Positions 9,890 to 18,368 of a DNA stretch of 64,000 nucleotides are shown one piece after another (within the stretch, counting starts at the first letter, position 1; each line of letters begins with the position of its first letter). The notes beneath the pieces are model-generated. The model made no database searches. It saw nothing but the letters and a program-made list of their open reading frames with translations, and had not been told where the DNA came from. Source of the DNA: Romeriopsis sp046049545 (lineage in GTDB: Bacteria > Cyanobacteriota > Cyanobacteriia > Leptolyngbyales > Leptolyngbyaceae); NCBI GenBank assembly GCA_046049545.1, contig JBJORF010000004.1, positions 41,547 through 105,546 on the forward strand. Direction: 5' to 3'. Made by a program: the position numbers and the translations under genes.

Positions 9890-9989
9890 TGAACGACTGC
9901 ACCGATCGAACAATTTCCCGGAAATCTATGGCAGACTCCGCAAATTGGGCTACGCTGAAAGTATTGCTATTCCAACGGGGTATTGAACC

Positions 9990-10202
9990 ATGGCAACCCT
10001 CACCCTCGAAACCCTTGATGTCGATCTGCTGACTGAGGAAGATGTCGCGGAATTGGCGAACCGTTTGGAAGATGACGCTTACGAAAATGCCTTTGATGGC
10101 CTGAATGACTGGCATCTGCTGCGGGCGATCGCCTTTCAGCGCCCAGAATTGGTCGATGATTATCTTCACTTGCTCGACCTCGAACCCTACGACGAGTCAT
10201 AG
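9990..10202 (+). CDS. DUF2555 family protein
   Basis: A 70-residue acidic cyanobacterial protein of unknown function, with the conserved block GLNDWHLLRAIAFQRPEL. There is no membrane segment or metal motif. GGGG lies near the ATG. Its stop codon is 18 bp before the coaBC ATG, and the AGGTGAG that probably serves coaBC starts in this gene's last codon, so the two are likely co-transcribed. Confidence 0.8.
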   Translation: MATLTLETLDVDLLTEEDVAELANRLEDDAYENAFDGLNDWHLLRAIAFQRPELVDDYLHLLDLEPYDES

Positions 10203-10220
10203 GTGAGTTTGAAATAACGC

Positions 10221-11474
10221 ATGAGTGATTTGCTTCACGATCGGCGGATTTTGATCGGCGTTTGTGGCGGCATTGCGGCCTATAAGGTGGCACAGGTGGT
10301 CTCGACCTTGGCGAAGGCAGGTGCCCAGGTACAGGTGATTGTCACCGACTCCGCCGCGCAGTTTGTCACACCGCTGACCTTTGCAACATTGAGCCGATCG
10401 CCCGCTTATACTGATGCCGACTTTTGGCAGCCCGTGCATGGCAGGCCCTTGCATATTGAACTGGGGGAATGGGCGGAAGTGATATTGCTTGCGCCCCTGA
10501 CGGCGAATACTTTGGCGAAGCTGACCCATGGGCTAGCGGATAATTTGCTGACGAATACGGTGCTGGCTTCGACGGTGCCGATTTTGCTGGCCCCGGCGAT
10601 GAACACCGATATGTGGGAGCAACGATCGGTGCAACGCAATTGGGCGGAACTCTGCCAAGACCCGCGTTATCACAGCGCCGATCCCGGAGCGGGACTGCTG
10701 GCCTGCGATCGGGTGGGCACGGGCCGCATGGCAGAACCCGAAACGCTGAGCATCCATCTCCAGTCCCTCTTGCACAGTCAAGGAAAACGCGATCTGACTG
10801 GCAAACGGGTGCTGATCAACGCCGGAGGCACGCGGGAATTTCTCGATCCGGTGCGGTTCTTGGGCAATCCGGCCAGTGGCAAAATGGGGGTAGCTTTGGC
10901 GCAAAGTGCCCGCCATCGAGGTGCGATGGTGACATTGGTGCATGGCCCGATCGCGACAGCCGACCAAGTTGGGCTCGATCGTGGCATTCGCCGGATCGAA
11001 ACGATTGGTGCGGAGGCCATGCATCAGGCAATGCAAGCAGAATTTGCGGCGGCGGATGTGGTGATCTTCTGTGCGGCAGTCGCCGATCTCAAACCCGCAC
11101 AATACAGCGATCGCAAAGTCCCCAAAGCCGAACTGCCAACGCACTTAGAACTGGCTCCGGTACTGGATATTGCGGCCACACTAACGGCGCAACGGCGACC
11201 CCAGCAAACGATCGTCGGGTTTGCCGCGCAGACGGGTGAAATTATTGCACCAGCGCTGGAAAAACTGAACCGGAAGGGGTTTGACGCGATCGTCACCAAT
11301 CCGGTTGATCAGGTTAATAGCGGCTTTAATAGCAGCACCAATCAGGCGGTGATTCTGACCCAAGATGGCCGTCAACAAGTGATTCCGTCCTGTAGTAAAT
11401 TGGCGATGGCGCACCAAATCTGGGATTTTATGGGGTCGATGATTTGGGGGCGACGGGGATCTGAAGAAATCTGA
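10221..11474 (+). CDS. coaBC: Bifunctional phosphopantothenoylcysteine decarboxylase/phosphopantothenate-cysteine ligase
   Basis: Coenzyme A synthesis: joins 4'-phosphopantothenate with cysteine and then decarboxylates the product. It is 417 residues, the normal length. The N-terminal CoaC flavoprotein half (about 1-185) starts ILIGVCGGIAAYK and includes PAMNTDMW and the active-site-loop Cys in GLLACDRVGTG. The CoaB half (about 190-405) has the nucleotide-binding NAGGTREFLDPVRFLGN followed by SGKMG. The substrate-binding Asn is within the CoaC half. Nothing is missing. Confidence 0.95.
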   Translation: MSDLLHDRRILIGVCGGIAAYKVAQVVSTLAKAGAQVQVIVTDSAAQFVTPLTFATLSRSPAYTDADFWQPVHGRPLHIELGEWAEVILLAPLTANTLAKLTHGLADNLLTNTVLASTVPILLAPAMNTDMWEQRSVQRNWAELCQDPRYHSADPGAGLLACDRVGTGRMAEPETLSIHLQSLLHSQGKRDLTGKRVLINAGGTREFLDPVRFLGNPASGKMGVALAQSARHRGAMVTLVHGPIATADQVGLDRGIRRIETIGAEAMHQAMQAEFAAADVVIFCAAVADLKPAQYSDRKVPKAELPTHLELAPVLDIAATLTAQRRPQQTIVGFAAQTGEIIAPALEKLNRKGFDAIVTNPVDQVNSGFNSSTNQAVILTQDGRQQVIPSCSKLAMAHQIWDFMGSMIWGRRGSEEI

Positions 11475-11545
11475 ATTCGGCGGCGATTTTTGGGGAAACA
11501 TGGCATCATGCAAACAGGCTTGCGAATGATTTACTGGAGATTCCC

Positions 11546-12067
11546 ATGACTGTCGATCCGACTGCGGCGAAACCACCGATCCAAACTACTGTCGAAACTA
11601 CGGCGGCGGAGGCATTGGCGGTGGCCGATAGTATGATGGCCGCGATCGATGTAGTGGAAGAAATTGAAGCGGTGATTTCGACGCTGGACTATGATAAGAC
11701 GGCGATGGTGAGCCATGGCGCGCAGGGCTATCTGTGGAAATTCAAGTATGGCAGCGTCGAGACGATCGTCCAGATCACGGGCAAACATGATGACGACATT
11801 TTTACCGTATGGGCGCAGGTGGTCGATCTCGGAACGATGACAGAATCACCGACCAACCGCCAGAGTCAGCTATTTCGCAAAGCGTTGGAAATGAATTACT
11901 TGGGTACTCTGGATGCGAAATTTGCGCTCTCTGGGAGCCACTTGATTGTGACGGTGACGCGCCCGATCGCCGATCTTTCTCCCGGTGAGATTTCTCGCAG
12001 CATTACATTGGTTGCAACGATCGCAGATGACCATGATGAGGCATTTAAAGCGGCGATTGATGGTTAA
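11546..12067 (+). CDS. YbjN-domain protein
   Basis: A 173-residue soluble protein. After an Ala/Thr-rich leader (1-40) comes an alpha/beta region (45-160) resembling the YbjN/type III chaperone-like fold common in cyanobacteria. TGGAGA precedes the ATG. There are no catalytic motifs. Its role is unknown; YbjN proteins have been linked to stress regulation in enterobacteria, which may not apply here. It lies 71 bp behind coaBC and 24 bp before the lipoate-ligase gene, suggesting one transcription unit. Confidence 0.7.
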   Translation: MTVDPTAAKPPIQTTVETTAAEALAVADSMMAAIDVVEEIEAVISTLDYDKTAMVSHGAQGYLWKFKYGSVETIVQITGKHDDDIFTVWAQVVDLGTMTESPTNRQSQLFRKALEMNYLGTLDAKFALSGSHLIVTVTRPIADLSPGEISRSITLVATIADDHDEAFKAAIDG

Positions 12068-12091
12068 GTTCGGCGATTTAATCAAAATCCT

Positions 12092-12886
12092 ATGTCTCAA
12101 TCCTGGCGCTTGATTCCGATGATTCAGGCCAACGGTGCCCAGCAGATGGCCATCGATCGTTGGTTGCTTGATCAGCATTGTCGAGGGGAACAACCGCCGA
12201 TTTTACGCTTTTATACTTGGGAACCGGTGGCATTATCCCTCGGCTATCATCAGCGTGATTATCCGGAACGCTGGCAGGAATTGCAATATCGGGGTGCGCC
12301 GATCGCAATCGTGCGCCGTCCGACCGGAGGACGCGCCGTGTTGCACCAAGGCGATTTAACCTATGCGGTCATTGCTTCGGGGTTAAGCCCGAGAAGGCGC
12401 GAAAGCTACGAACAAATTTGCGAATTTCTGATTCAAGGATGGCGATCGCTGGAAGTAGAACTCAATTACGGCAATGCGGGTCGAGGCTACATGCAAAATC
12501 CCAATTGCTTTGGTACAGCGACAGCGGCGGATTTGGTCACAGAAAATGGCGCAAAATTCATTGGTTCAGCGCAATTGCATAAAGACGGTGCAGTGCTCCA
12601 ACATGGATCAATGCGACTGCGCGGCGATCGGGAATTATTTGAACAAGTTTTTGGTGAACCGACGGTACTACCAGAACTGCCATCTAATCTGAACGAGGCA
12701 AAAATTACAGCGGCATTGGTTAATTCCGCCGCGCAATGTTTTAATGCCGAATTCACGATCGCGCCGTTAAGTCCGATCGAGAATTCGGCAATTGATGCTT
12801 CGATTCGTTTGAGCAGCAATTCGGTAGGCCCCAAAGCCCCCGGCATTGCGGGCTTTGACTCTGGTTCCCCCAGTATTGGGGGCTAG
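12092..12886 (+). CDS. Lipoate-protein ligase A-family protein
   Basis: BPL/LplA catalytic fold, expected to attach lipoate or octanoate to the lipoyl domains of 2-oxoacid dehydrogenases or glycine cleavage H protein. Visible motifs are the ligand-binding RRPTGGRAVLH (about 72-82), DLTYAV and the lysine in KFIGSAQ (about 154). The catalytic part ends near residue 240. The last 20 or so residues, rich in Gly and Pro, are encoded by a G/C-run palindromic repeat (12826-12890) and are not part of the family fold. The stop codon sits inside that repeat, so the natural C-terminus may have been replaced. Confidence 0.82.
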   Translation: MSQSWRLIPMIQANGAQQMAIDRWLLDQHCRGEQPPILRFYTWEPVALSLGYHQRDYPERWQELQYRGAPIAIVRRPTGGRAVLHQGDLTYAVIASGLSPRRRESYEQICEFLIQGWRSLEVELNYGNAGRGYMQNPNCFGTATAADLVTENGAKFIGSAQLHKDGAVLQHGSMRLRGDRELFEQVFGEPTVLPELPSNLNEAKITAALVNSAAQCFNAEFTIAPLSPIENSAIDASIRLSSNSVGPKAPGIAGFDSGSPSIGG

Positions 12887-12890
12887 GGGG
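12826..12890. repeat. Paired G/C-run hairpins, dispersed repeat
   Basis: Two adjacent palindromes: AAAGCCCCCGG...GCGGGCTTT and CCCCCAGTATTGGGGG. Related sequence occurs at 16455-16490 in the opposite orientation (AAGCCCCCATTATTGGGGG) and in part at 18537-18549 (CCAGTATTGGGGG), always at a gene edge. It probably also acts as a terminator. Here it overlaps the 3' end of the lipoate-ligase gene. Confidence 0.65.
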
Positions 12891-12949
12891 CGATGGCGAA
12901 TTGCTACCTTGAGTGAATTAGCGCTATTCGATCAATGAATCAAGATCAA

Positions 12950-15718
12950 TTAGCCAAAGATAGCATTGGCTTCATTTGCACCTAATCCCAATGCCAGAAC
13001 CCGATCGCGCAGTTCTGACTGCAACGGATCGCTCAAGAAACTCACACTGGTGCTGCCATAGCTATTCAGTGTTTCAAATTGAATTTGGGATTTGGTTAGA
13101 TTCACACCATCCAGTTCGGCCAAGACATCATCCCCGCAGGCAATTCGGGTGAAGTAGCCACCACTATTGACCGCTTCAACGGTCACGCCTGCGGCATCAC
13201 AGCCCGCTAGACCGAGTTTGTCGGTGGCACTATGGAAGTTGTAAATGCGGCTGGAGCCTACACCATTTGCCAGAACAAAGTAGTTAGGACTGCTGCCACC
13301 ATAGACAACGTTATCCCCTGCTCCGGCAGCAATGTAGTTATTGCCTTCATTCGCGTAGATCGTATCGTCACCGTTGCCCGTGAAGATCCAATCCGCGATC
13401 GAGCCGCCATAGACAGTATTATTGCCATTACCTGCAATCACGAGATTTTCGCCCTCATTGGCATAGATCAGGTTATTGCCTTCATGGGCAATGATTACAT
13501 CGATCGTGGAACCGCCATAAACGGTGTCATTACCCGTGCCCAGACCAACAAAATTCTTGCCTTCATTGGCATAAACGGTATAGTCCAGGTTATCAAATAG
13601 ATCGATGATGTCATCGTTATTCGTGCCATAGACAATTTTGCCATCGCTGCTGACGGTGACACCGTTGTTGAGATAATTAGAGCCGCCGGAGCTGGAACCG
13701 CCGGAGCTAGAGCCGCCGGAGCTAGAACCGCCGGAGCTAGAACCATTGCCAGAATTACCGTTGAAATTAATCACAAAATCATCGCTGGCGCTTACATCAT
13801 CGCTCCGATCATTCGCCCGACCGCCAAACGGATTGCCATAAACGGTCGCGAAATTTTTCACAAAACCCGCACAAATGTCGTCTTCCGTAATTGCGTAGGT
13901 AGCCGAGGCTTCAATCACATCGCCCGGATTTAGCACCGTTGTCCCGTTGAAGACGATCGGGCTAAGTCCCACTAAGCTCGTATCCACAACCTGCAAGGCA
14001 TCGAGAACCGTTTCGCCAGTGTTGGTAATTTTGAAGGTGTAGGTAATAATATCGCCGCTGTTCAGCACACAATCATCGCCAAGATCTAAATGACCCACTT
14101 TTTCGAGTTTAACGCCAGGTGTTTTGGGGGGGGCAGGCGGTGTGACGATGACGGTTGCCGTGGCGTTATCTGTCACAGTGCGTCCGGTCAAATCAAACCC
14201 ACGACCCACCACAATATTGGTGATTGACCCAGCGGCGATCGCGGCAGCGGTGACTTGCCCTTGGTAGGTGGCAGTGACGCTTTTGCCCACGGCGAGGTCA
14301 TCGACTTGAGTATCATTATCAAGGTCACTCAATTGCCCAATTAACCCGAATGCCCCCGGGACGATTACATTGTTAATCGAAGTGCCCGCCGCTGTGATGG
14401 TGATATCATCACTCAGATCAAGGGTGCCGTTATCATCTACCAAGCTAACGTTGAACAAATCGACTGAGCCATTATTGGTCAATGTGTAGCTGTAGGTGAT
14501 TGGATCGCCAATTACGGCATTATTGATGATCAGTGGATTTGCTGTTTTGGTGACATCGACCGTGGGATTTTGGCGGGGGCGGACGGTTTGCGTATCTTGG
14601 TCAGTGACTTTGCCGGGTGTTGTGCCTACGGGCGGTGTGCCCTCAACGATCGCGATGTTGGTCAACTGCCCGAGATTAATGTCTGCTTGGGTGAGGGTTT
14701 CTGTGTAGGTTCCTGTCACGATCTGGTTGGGAGCCAGCGTGGTCGCGATCGTATCGTCCGCATTGCGTAAAATGATCGTCTCAATACCATTAGCCACGGC
14801 TTGGTCATCGACCAGTTTCAAATTCGAGAGGGTGACGTTGCCCGTATTCTTGACGCTGTAGGTGTAGTTTACGGTATCGCCAGCGCTGTCAATGCCGTCG
14901 TCGTTTGCATCGACGATCGCGCCTGCGGTTTTGACCAAATCGATCGCCGCCCGCCGGGACAAAGCCACAGTACGACTGGCCTTACCAATAATTTCATCAC
15001 CACTTTTGGTTTGCCCGATCGCGTCAGCAACATTATTGACCCGGCTTGCATCCACATCGGCTTGCCTAATCGTATAGGCGAGGGTGCTGGTTGCGGTTGC
15101 CCCGATCGCCAAATCATCGGCAAAGCCATCGCCATCTTGATCGCTCAGACCATTGAGACTATTGGTACCAACGCTGAGTGGGAGCGCGATCGGGTTGGGA
15201 TTATTCGGAATCGCATTGTCGTCGAATAGGACGACATTCAAGGCCGTACGAGAACTGTTGTTTTTGACGGTGTAGTTATAGTTGATCGTATCGCCCGCAT
15301 CGCCCGTAAAACTATTTTGATTGGTATTGACGATGCTGCCAATGGTTTTACTCAAATCAAGCCCAGCTTCAATGTTATAGCCCTGGGTCACACTGGAGCT
15401 ATCGTTTACCGTTTGACCATTGCCAGAGGCCGATACTGTTGCCGTATTATCGACGAAGCCGTTATCAATATCCGCCGCAGTGAGATTATAGTTGCGTAAA
15501 ATCGTAATTTCTTGGTTAGGGGCCAAGGTGTCTGGAATGCCAATCAGGCCAGCGCCCAGCAGGGGATCATTGATCTGGATATTGCTCAGTGGTGTATCGC
15601 CAGTGTTTTTAATCTTGAAGGTGAATTCGATGAGTTCACCGACTTCCGCAAATCCATTTGTACTCGTATCCAATTCCAAAAACTGTGCAGACTTAATTAA
15701 GGAAATACTAGCCGCCAT
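12950..15718 (-). CDS. Large secreted/surface protein: DUF11-type repeats, Gly/Ser linker, RTX-like repeats
   Basis: A 922-residue extracellular-type protein. Residues 1-660 hold about five immunoglobulin-like 'conserved repeat domain' units (DUF11/CARDB type; motifs such as YTYSVKNTGNVTLSNLKLVDD). A linker of repeated GGSSS follows at about 658-680. The C-terminal 240 residues contain Gly/Asn/Asp-rich repeats (GTNNDDIID, GGSTIDVIIA, GNGDDTIYA) resembling hemolysin-type calcium-binding repeats, and end with a globular piece of the type seen in type I secretion substrates. There is no N-terminal signal peptide, which fits type I secretion. No TolC/HlyBD genes are in the window. It is probably a cell-surface or matrix protein. 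The linker repeats are 15-bp DNA repeats at 13680-13740. Confidence 0.8.
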   Translation of the reverse strand: MAASISLIKSAQFLELDTSTNGFAEVGELIEFTFKIKNTGDTPLSNIQINDPLLGAGLIGIPDTLAPNQEITILRNYNLTAADIDNGFVDNTATVSASGNGQTVNDSSSVTQGYNIEAGLDLSKTIGSIVNTNQNSFTGDAGDTINYNYTVKNNSSRTALNVVLFDDNAIPNNPNPIALPLSVGTNSLNGLSDQDGDGFADDLAIGATATSTLAYTIRQADVDASRVNNVADAIGQTKSGDEIIGKASRTVALSRRAAIDLVKTAGAIVDANDDGIDSAGDTVNYTYSVKNTGNVTLSNLKLVDDQAVANGIETIILRNADDTIATTLAPNQIVTGTYTETLTQADINLGQLTNIAIVEGTPPVGTTPGKVTDQDTQTVRPRQNPTVDVTKTANPLIINNAVIGDPITYSYTLTNNGSVDLFNVSLVDDNGTLDLSDDITITAAGTSINNVIVPGAFGLIGQLSDLDNDTQVDDLAVGKSVTATYQGQVTAAAIAAGSITNIVVGRGFDLTGRTVTDNATATVIVTPPAPPKTPGVKLEKVGHLDLGDDCVLNSGDIITYTFKITNTGETVLDALQVVDTSLVGLSPIVFNGTTVLNPGDVIEASATYAITEDDICAGFVKNFATVYGNPFGGRANDRSDDVSASDDFVINFNGNSGNGSSSGGSSSGGSSSGGSSSGGSNYLNNGVTVSSDGKIVYGTNNDDIIDLFDNLDYTVYANEGKNFVGLGTGNDTVYGGSTIDVIIAHEGNNLIYANEGENLVIAGNGNNTVYGGSIADWIFTGNGDDTIYANEGNNYIAAGAGDNVVYGGSSPNYFVLANGVGSSRIYNFHSATDKLGLAGCDAAGVTVEAVNSGGYFTRIACGDDVLAELDGVNLTKSQIQFETLNSYGSTSVSFLSDPLQSELRDRVLALGLGANEANAIFG

Positions 15719-16038
15719 GATTTACCTCAGGGGTATTAAAGAGATATTGCGATTTGAGTCAAATCGGTTCGGTAGTGCTCAAATCCTGAAAGGCCTTTTG
15801 AAAAATGCTGATGCTCAAGCCTTCTGACTTGCAGCACTCTGATTTCACGCGCTCTAATTTCACGCGCTCTGATTTCACGCGCTCTGACTTGTAGATGAAG
15901 CTGATGAAAGAGTTGTCACGAATGCTTAGGATCAATATTCCCTGGCCCGAGATTTTTCTAACAGCAAAGTTCTCCCACGTTCGGAAACATGAGAGAACTG
16001 GAGTAAAGTCAAGGGTTTTCGACCTGCCGCCGGTCGGA
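15719..16038. other. Intergenic region with 15-bp tandem repeats
   Basis: No gene is supported in these 320 bases. The part next to 15718 probably holds the promoter and leader of the surface-protein gene; TGAGGTAA is a plausible ribosome binding site for its ATG. The middle contains the tandem repeat described separately. Confidence 0.6.
15837..15891. repeat. 15-bp tandem repeat, about 3.6 units
   Basis: Units ctctgatttcacgcg (15837-15851), ctctaatttcacgcg (15852-15866) and ctctgatttcacgcg (15867-15881), then a partial unit. It lies between the surface-protein gene and the small-gene cluster. It is non-coding and its role is unknown. Confidence 0.85.
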
Positions 16039-16419
16039 CTATGCGGGCAGACCTACCAGTGCATGGTAATCGGTGCCGAGTAATTTATCGGTCATGGCAG
16101 TTTGGGCTTCGAGTTTGGCGACGTTGAATTCGTTGCGGAGCTGTTCGACCATGGCCATAGCGTTGGCCCGATCGGTGGTGAGGCGATTCAGGGTTTTTGT
16201 GGCTTTTTCGTATTCTTGGTTGATTTGCAGCACTTCAAATCGTCGGGCTTTGCGTTGGTTATCATTTTTCAGATTGATGTCAAAGGCAACGACCATTTCC
16301 GCATTGCCATCCATTTTGGCGAGATGCAGTTTGGTTTCGTTAATGCGATGGTCGATTTCGTTCACCGCTTGAGCGGCTTGGGCGATCGCGGCGGGATATT
16401 GATTTAAGCTAAAACGCAT
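16039..16419 (-). CDS. Small coiled-coil protein of unknown function
   Basis: I do not recognise this gene. It encodes 126 residues, highly charged and mostly helical coiled coil (about 10-105), without a membrane segment. The ATG at 16419 follows AGGTGAT with good spacing, so it is preferred over an upstream in-frame start at 16464 that reads through a G/C-run repeat. It is the last of four genes pointing away from the XRE regulator at 17918-18310. Confidence 0.7.
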   Translation of the reverse strand: MRFSLNQYPAAIAQAAQAVNEIDHRINETKLHLAKMDGNAEMVVAFDINLKNDNQRKARRFEVLQINQEYEKATKTLNRLTTDRANAMAMVEQLRNEFNVAKLEAQTAMTDKLLGTDYHALVGLPA

Positions 16420-16454
16420 GGGAATCACCTCAGGAAAGTGGATGGAATCACGGA

Positions 16455-16490
16455 CTAGCCCCAAACCCCCAATAATGGGGGCTTTGAGTC
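16455..16490. repeat. G/C-run hairpin repeat
   Basis: Inverted relative of the element at 12826-12890, with the core AAGCCCCCATTATTGGGGG when read on the minus strand. It lies between two genes of the small cluster, so it may attenuate transcription of the last gene. Confidence 0.6.
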
Positions 16491-16496
16491 AAGCTA

Positions 16497-16772
16497 TTAG
16501 GCCGCCAGCTCGGCGAGTGTTGGGGTTAGAACAGGTAGCTCAAGACGACTAATACTGCGATTGACGGATTGCTCGATCGTGGCTGACTCCAATACCGTCA
16601 CTTCGATATTGACCGCAATTAAGTAGGAACCATGGGTGTGGGCCTCGGGAATTTCAGCGGCAATCAGTTGGGCCAAATTCGGTTGTCCGGCGGTAATTGG
16701 ATGATGCAATGTGCAGCGCTCCCACTCGAATTGAGCTTGGGGATTGAGGTTCAGGACGAAATGTTTGAGCAT
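16497..16772 (-). CDS. Unknown 91-residue protein
   Basis: Not recognised. Soluble, with beta-rich hydrophobic alternation (YLIAVNIEVTVLES), a His-rich stretch (CTLHHPITAG, EAHTHGSY) and an Ala/Leu tail. Third gene of the four-gene set. The 19-bp tandem repeats at 16793-16849 lie immediately upstream, where its promoter or operator would be. Confidence 0.6.
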   Translation of the reverse strand: MLKHFVLNLNPQAQFEWERCTLHHPITAGQPNLAQLIAAEIPEAHTHGSYLIAVNIEVTVLESATIEQSVNRSISRLELPVLTPTLAELAA

Positions 16773-16792
16773 GGTTTACGGCCTTGGGTAGA

Positions 16793-16849
16793 GTTTGGAC
16801 AGGTGGGTGAAGTTTGAACAGGTGGGTGGAGTGTGGACAAGTTGATGGA
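16793..16849. repeat. 19-bp iteron-like tandem repeat, 3 units
   Basis: Three consecutive 19-bp units: gtttggacaggtgggtgaa, gtttgaacaggtgggtgga and gtgtggacaagttgatgga. It fills the gap between two genes of the small cluster. Direct repeats of about 19-22 bp are typical of iterons bound by replication or regulatory proteins; here that is inference only. Confidence 0.85.
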
Positions 16850-16850
16850 T

Positions 16851-17264
16851 TTAAGCCGCGATCGCTTCTGGGGATGGAATTTGATCCGTGGCCGACTGAG
16901 TTTCGGAAACAGATACTGCTTGATGGCGATCCCAAAAGGCCAGAAGACGGGCCATTTCACCGGGGTTAAAGATTTCGATTTCGTAGCGTTGGGGCATGAT
17001 GCGCGATCGATCGAGCCGAAAATAACAGCCCGTGCGCGCGATCGTTTCGGTGAATTTCCAAGCCGAATACAAACTGTCAAACCCAAAATAACAACGCTCA
17101 ATCACTTGATGCTGAAAGGGTTTGCGCACCAGCAGCACGCGGGGTGAAAGAAACTGACCCACGCGGCCTTGCTGCATCGAGAAAAAGCGTCCGACTCTAA
17201 CTTGATTAGCGTAAATTCGGGAGCCATGAATTTGAGCAACGGGTGGAGAAGATGACTGGGTCAT
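16851..17264 (-). CDS. Unknown 137-residue protein
   Basis: Not recognised. It has no signal peptide or membrane helix. The centre is rich in aromatic and basic residues (LLVRKPFQHQVIERCYFGFD) and the tail is acidic and disordered. It begins 6 bp after the stop of the preceding gene (17271-17696), so the two are translated from one mRNA. Possibly nucleic-acid binding judging by charge, but no domain can be named. Confidence 0.65.
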   Translation of the reverse strand: MTQSSSPPVAQIHGSRIYANQVRVGRFFSMQQGRVGQFLSPRVLLVRKPFQHQVIERCYFGFDSLYSAWKFTETIARTGCYFRLDRSRIMPQRYEIEIFNPGEMARLLAFWDRHQAVSVSETQSATDQIPSPEAIAA

Positions 17265-17270
17265 AACGAA

Positions 17271-17696
17271 TCACCGATCGGTTAAATTGAGGATTTGATT
17301 CAGCGGCAGATCGGGCAGCGAAATGCAGTGCGATCGTTGGGTGAAAACGGGTAGCGGCTTTTTCCCTGGCTGCTTGGAGAATTTCATCCAGCGTTGCTGG
17401 TAGTGACGGCGTTCCTTATCGGTATCCCGCCATTCCAGACGTTGTCGCCGCCAATCTTTACTGCCTTTACGGGCCCGTTTACGTTTGGCTTTTTCCCATT
17501 CTTGGGTTGGCGGTTTGCGCGGTTTGCGGGGGATAGCTTTCGGTTCAGGAGGTTTTGGTTTTGCGGCGTTCGATTCATCGAGTTTCGGGGCATTGGGGTT
17601 CGAGGCATCAGGCTTTGGTGCGTTGGTGGGTTGAGCGGTAGAGTTTAGGCGAATTTGGTTGGTTAACATCAGTTCGCTGCCTGCACGATGCGACAT
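17271..17696 (-). CDS. Unknown basic protein with disordered Pro/Lys-rich region
   Basis: Not recognised. It has 141 residues: 1-60 are low-complexity Asn/Pro/Lys, 60-95 are strongly basic (KRKRARKGSKDWRRQRLEW) and the rest is mixed. The composition suggests DNA or RNA binding. First gene of the set, 255 bp from the divergent XRE regulator's ATG, with a plausible promoter at 17813-17842. The start could also be the ATG at 17669. Confidence 0.65.
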   Translation of the reverse strand: MSHRAGSELMLTNQIRLNSTAQPTNAPKPDASNPNAPKLDESNAAKPKPPEPKAIPRKPRKPPTQEWEKAKRKRARKGSKDWRRQRLEWRDTDKERRHYQQRWMKFSKQPGKKPLPVFTQRSHCISLPDLPLNQILNLTDR

Positions 17697-17812
17697 GGGG
17701 GCTAAGACTTTGAAGATGGCGGTTTCAAGGGTTTAGGAGCACCTGCGATCGCCGAGAAATGCAGCTTTCAGATTGCAAATTTTGACAACCGTGGTTTGCA
17801 TTTCTTGTCTCT

Positions 17813-17842
17813 ACTATAGCAACTCCTCCCAGAAAATTGCAA
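17813..17842 (-). promoter_or_regulatory. Probable sigma-70 promoter of the four-gene cluster
   Basis: Read on the minus strand: -35 TTGCAA (17842-17837), 18-bp spacer, -10 TATAGT (17818-17813). Around it are repeated TTGCAA/TTTGCA words (near 17773, 17796, 17837, 17869), candidate operator sites for the divergent XRE regulator. Confidence 0.5.
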
Positions 17843-17950
17843 CCCCTTTCGACAACTTTTGCAATCCATAGTGTGCAAAACCTGGAAAGTCGGCTTTAAT
17901 AAAGGTGGACAATCCTTTTGCTTGCCGTCACGGGCGGTACCTCAGATGTT

Positions 17951-18310
17951 ATGGATAACTTTAGTGAACAAGTTCGCGATCAGCGGAAAGCGCAGAAGCT
18001 CAGTCAGCGGTCGCTAGCAGCGCAGGTTGGCATCTCCCGCAACTATTTGTCGGAGATTGAACGCGGTGTGGCGACAAATCTCTCTTGGCAGGTGCGGCAG
18101 GATTTGGCAGCGGCGTTGGGCCTGAGTGCGGGTGGTGAGTCGATCGGGTCAACGGCTTTGCCAGAAGGCTTGGCGGAATTTGTCGCGGCGGCGAAACTGC
18201 CCCAGGAAGATGTGCAGATGTTGGCGGGGCTGAAGTATCGCGGTCAGCAGCCGACGACACCGGAGAAGTGGGAGATGCTGTATAAGATGATTAAGGCGGC
18301 GTTGGGGTAG
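17951..18310 (+). CDS. XRE-family helix-turn-helix regulator
   Basis: A 119-residue transcription factor. An HTH_3 domain occupies about residues 5-60 (recognition region LAAQVGISRNYLSEIERG), followed by a helical C-terminal part ending EKWEMLYKMIKAALG. The ATG at 17951 begins at the usual point for the domain. An in-frame TTG at 17918 has a well-placed AGGTGG nine bases upstream and would add 11 residues, so the true start is open. It is divergent from the four small unknown genes and is their likely repressor. Confidence 0.8.
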   Translation: MDNFSEQVRDQRKAQKLSQRSLAAQVGISRNYLSEIERGVATNLSWQVRQDLAAALGLSAGGESIGSTALPEGLAEFVAAAKLPQEDVQMLAGLKYRGQQPTTPEKWEMLYKMIKAALG

Positions 18311-18368
18311 TCAAGCGTCATGTGTGAACTTGCGCGGTTGCGGCAGTGATTAGTTGTTGCCAGTCACC

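Noticed and set aside
13680..13745. Regular repeats taken for a CRISPR array
   Set aside because: 15-bp in-frame repeats coding for GGSSS, without spacers.
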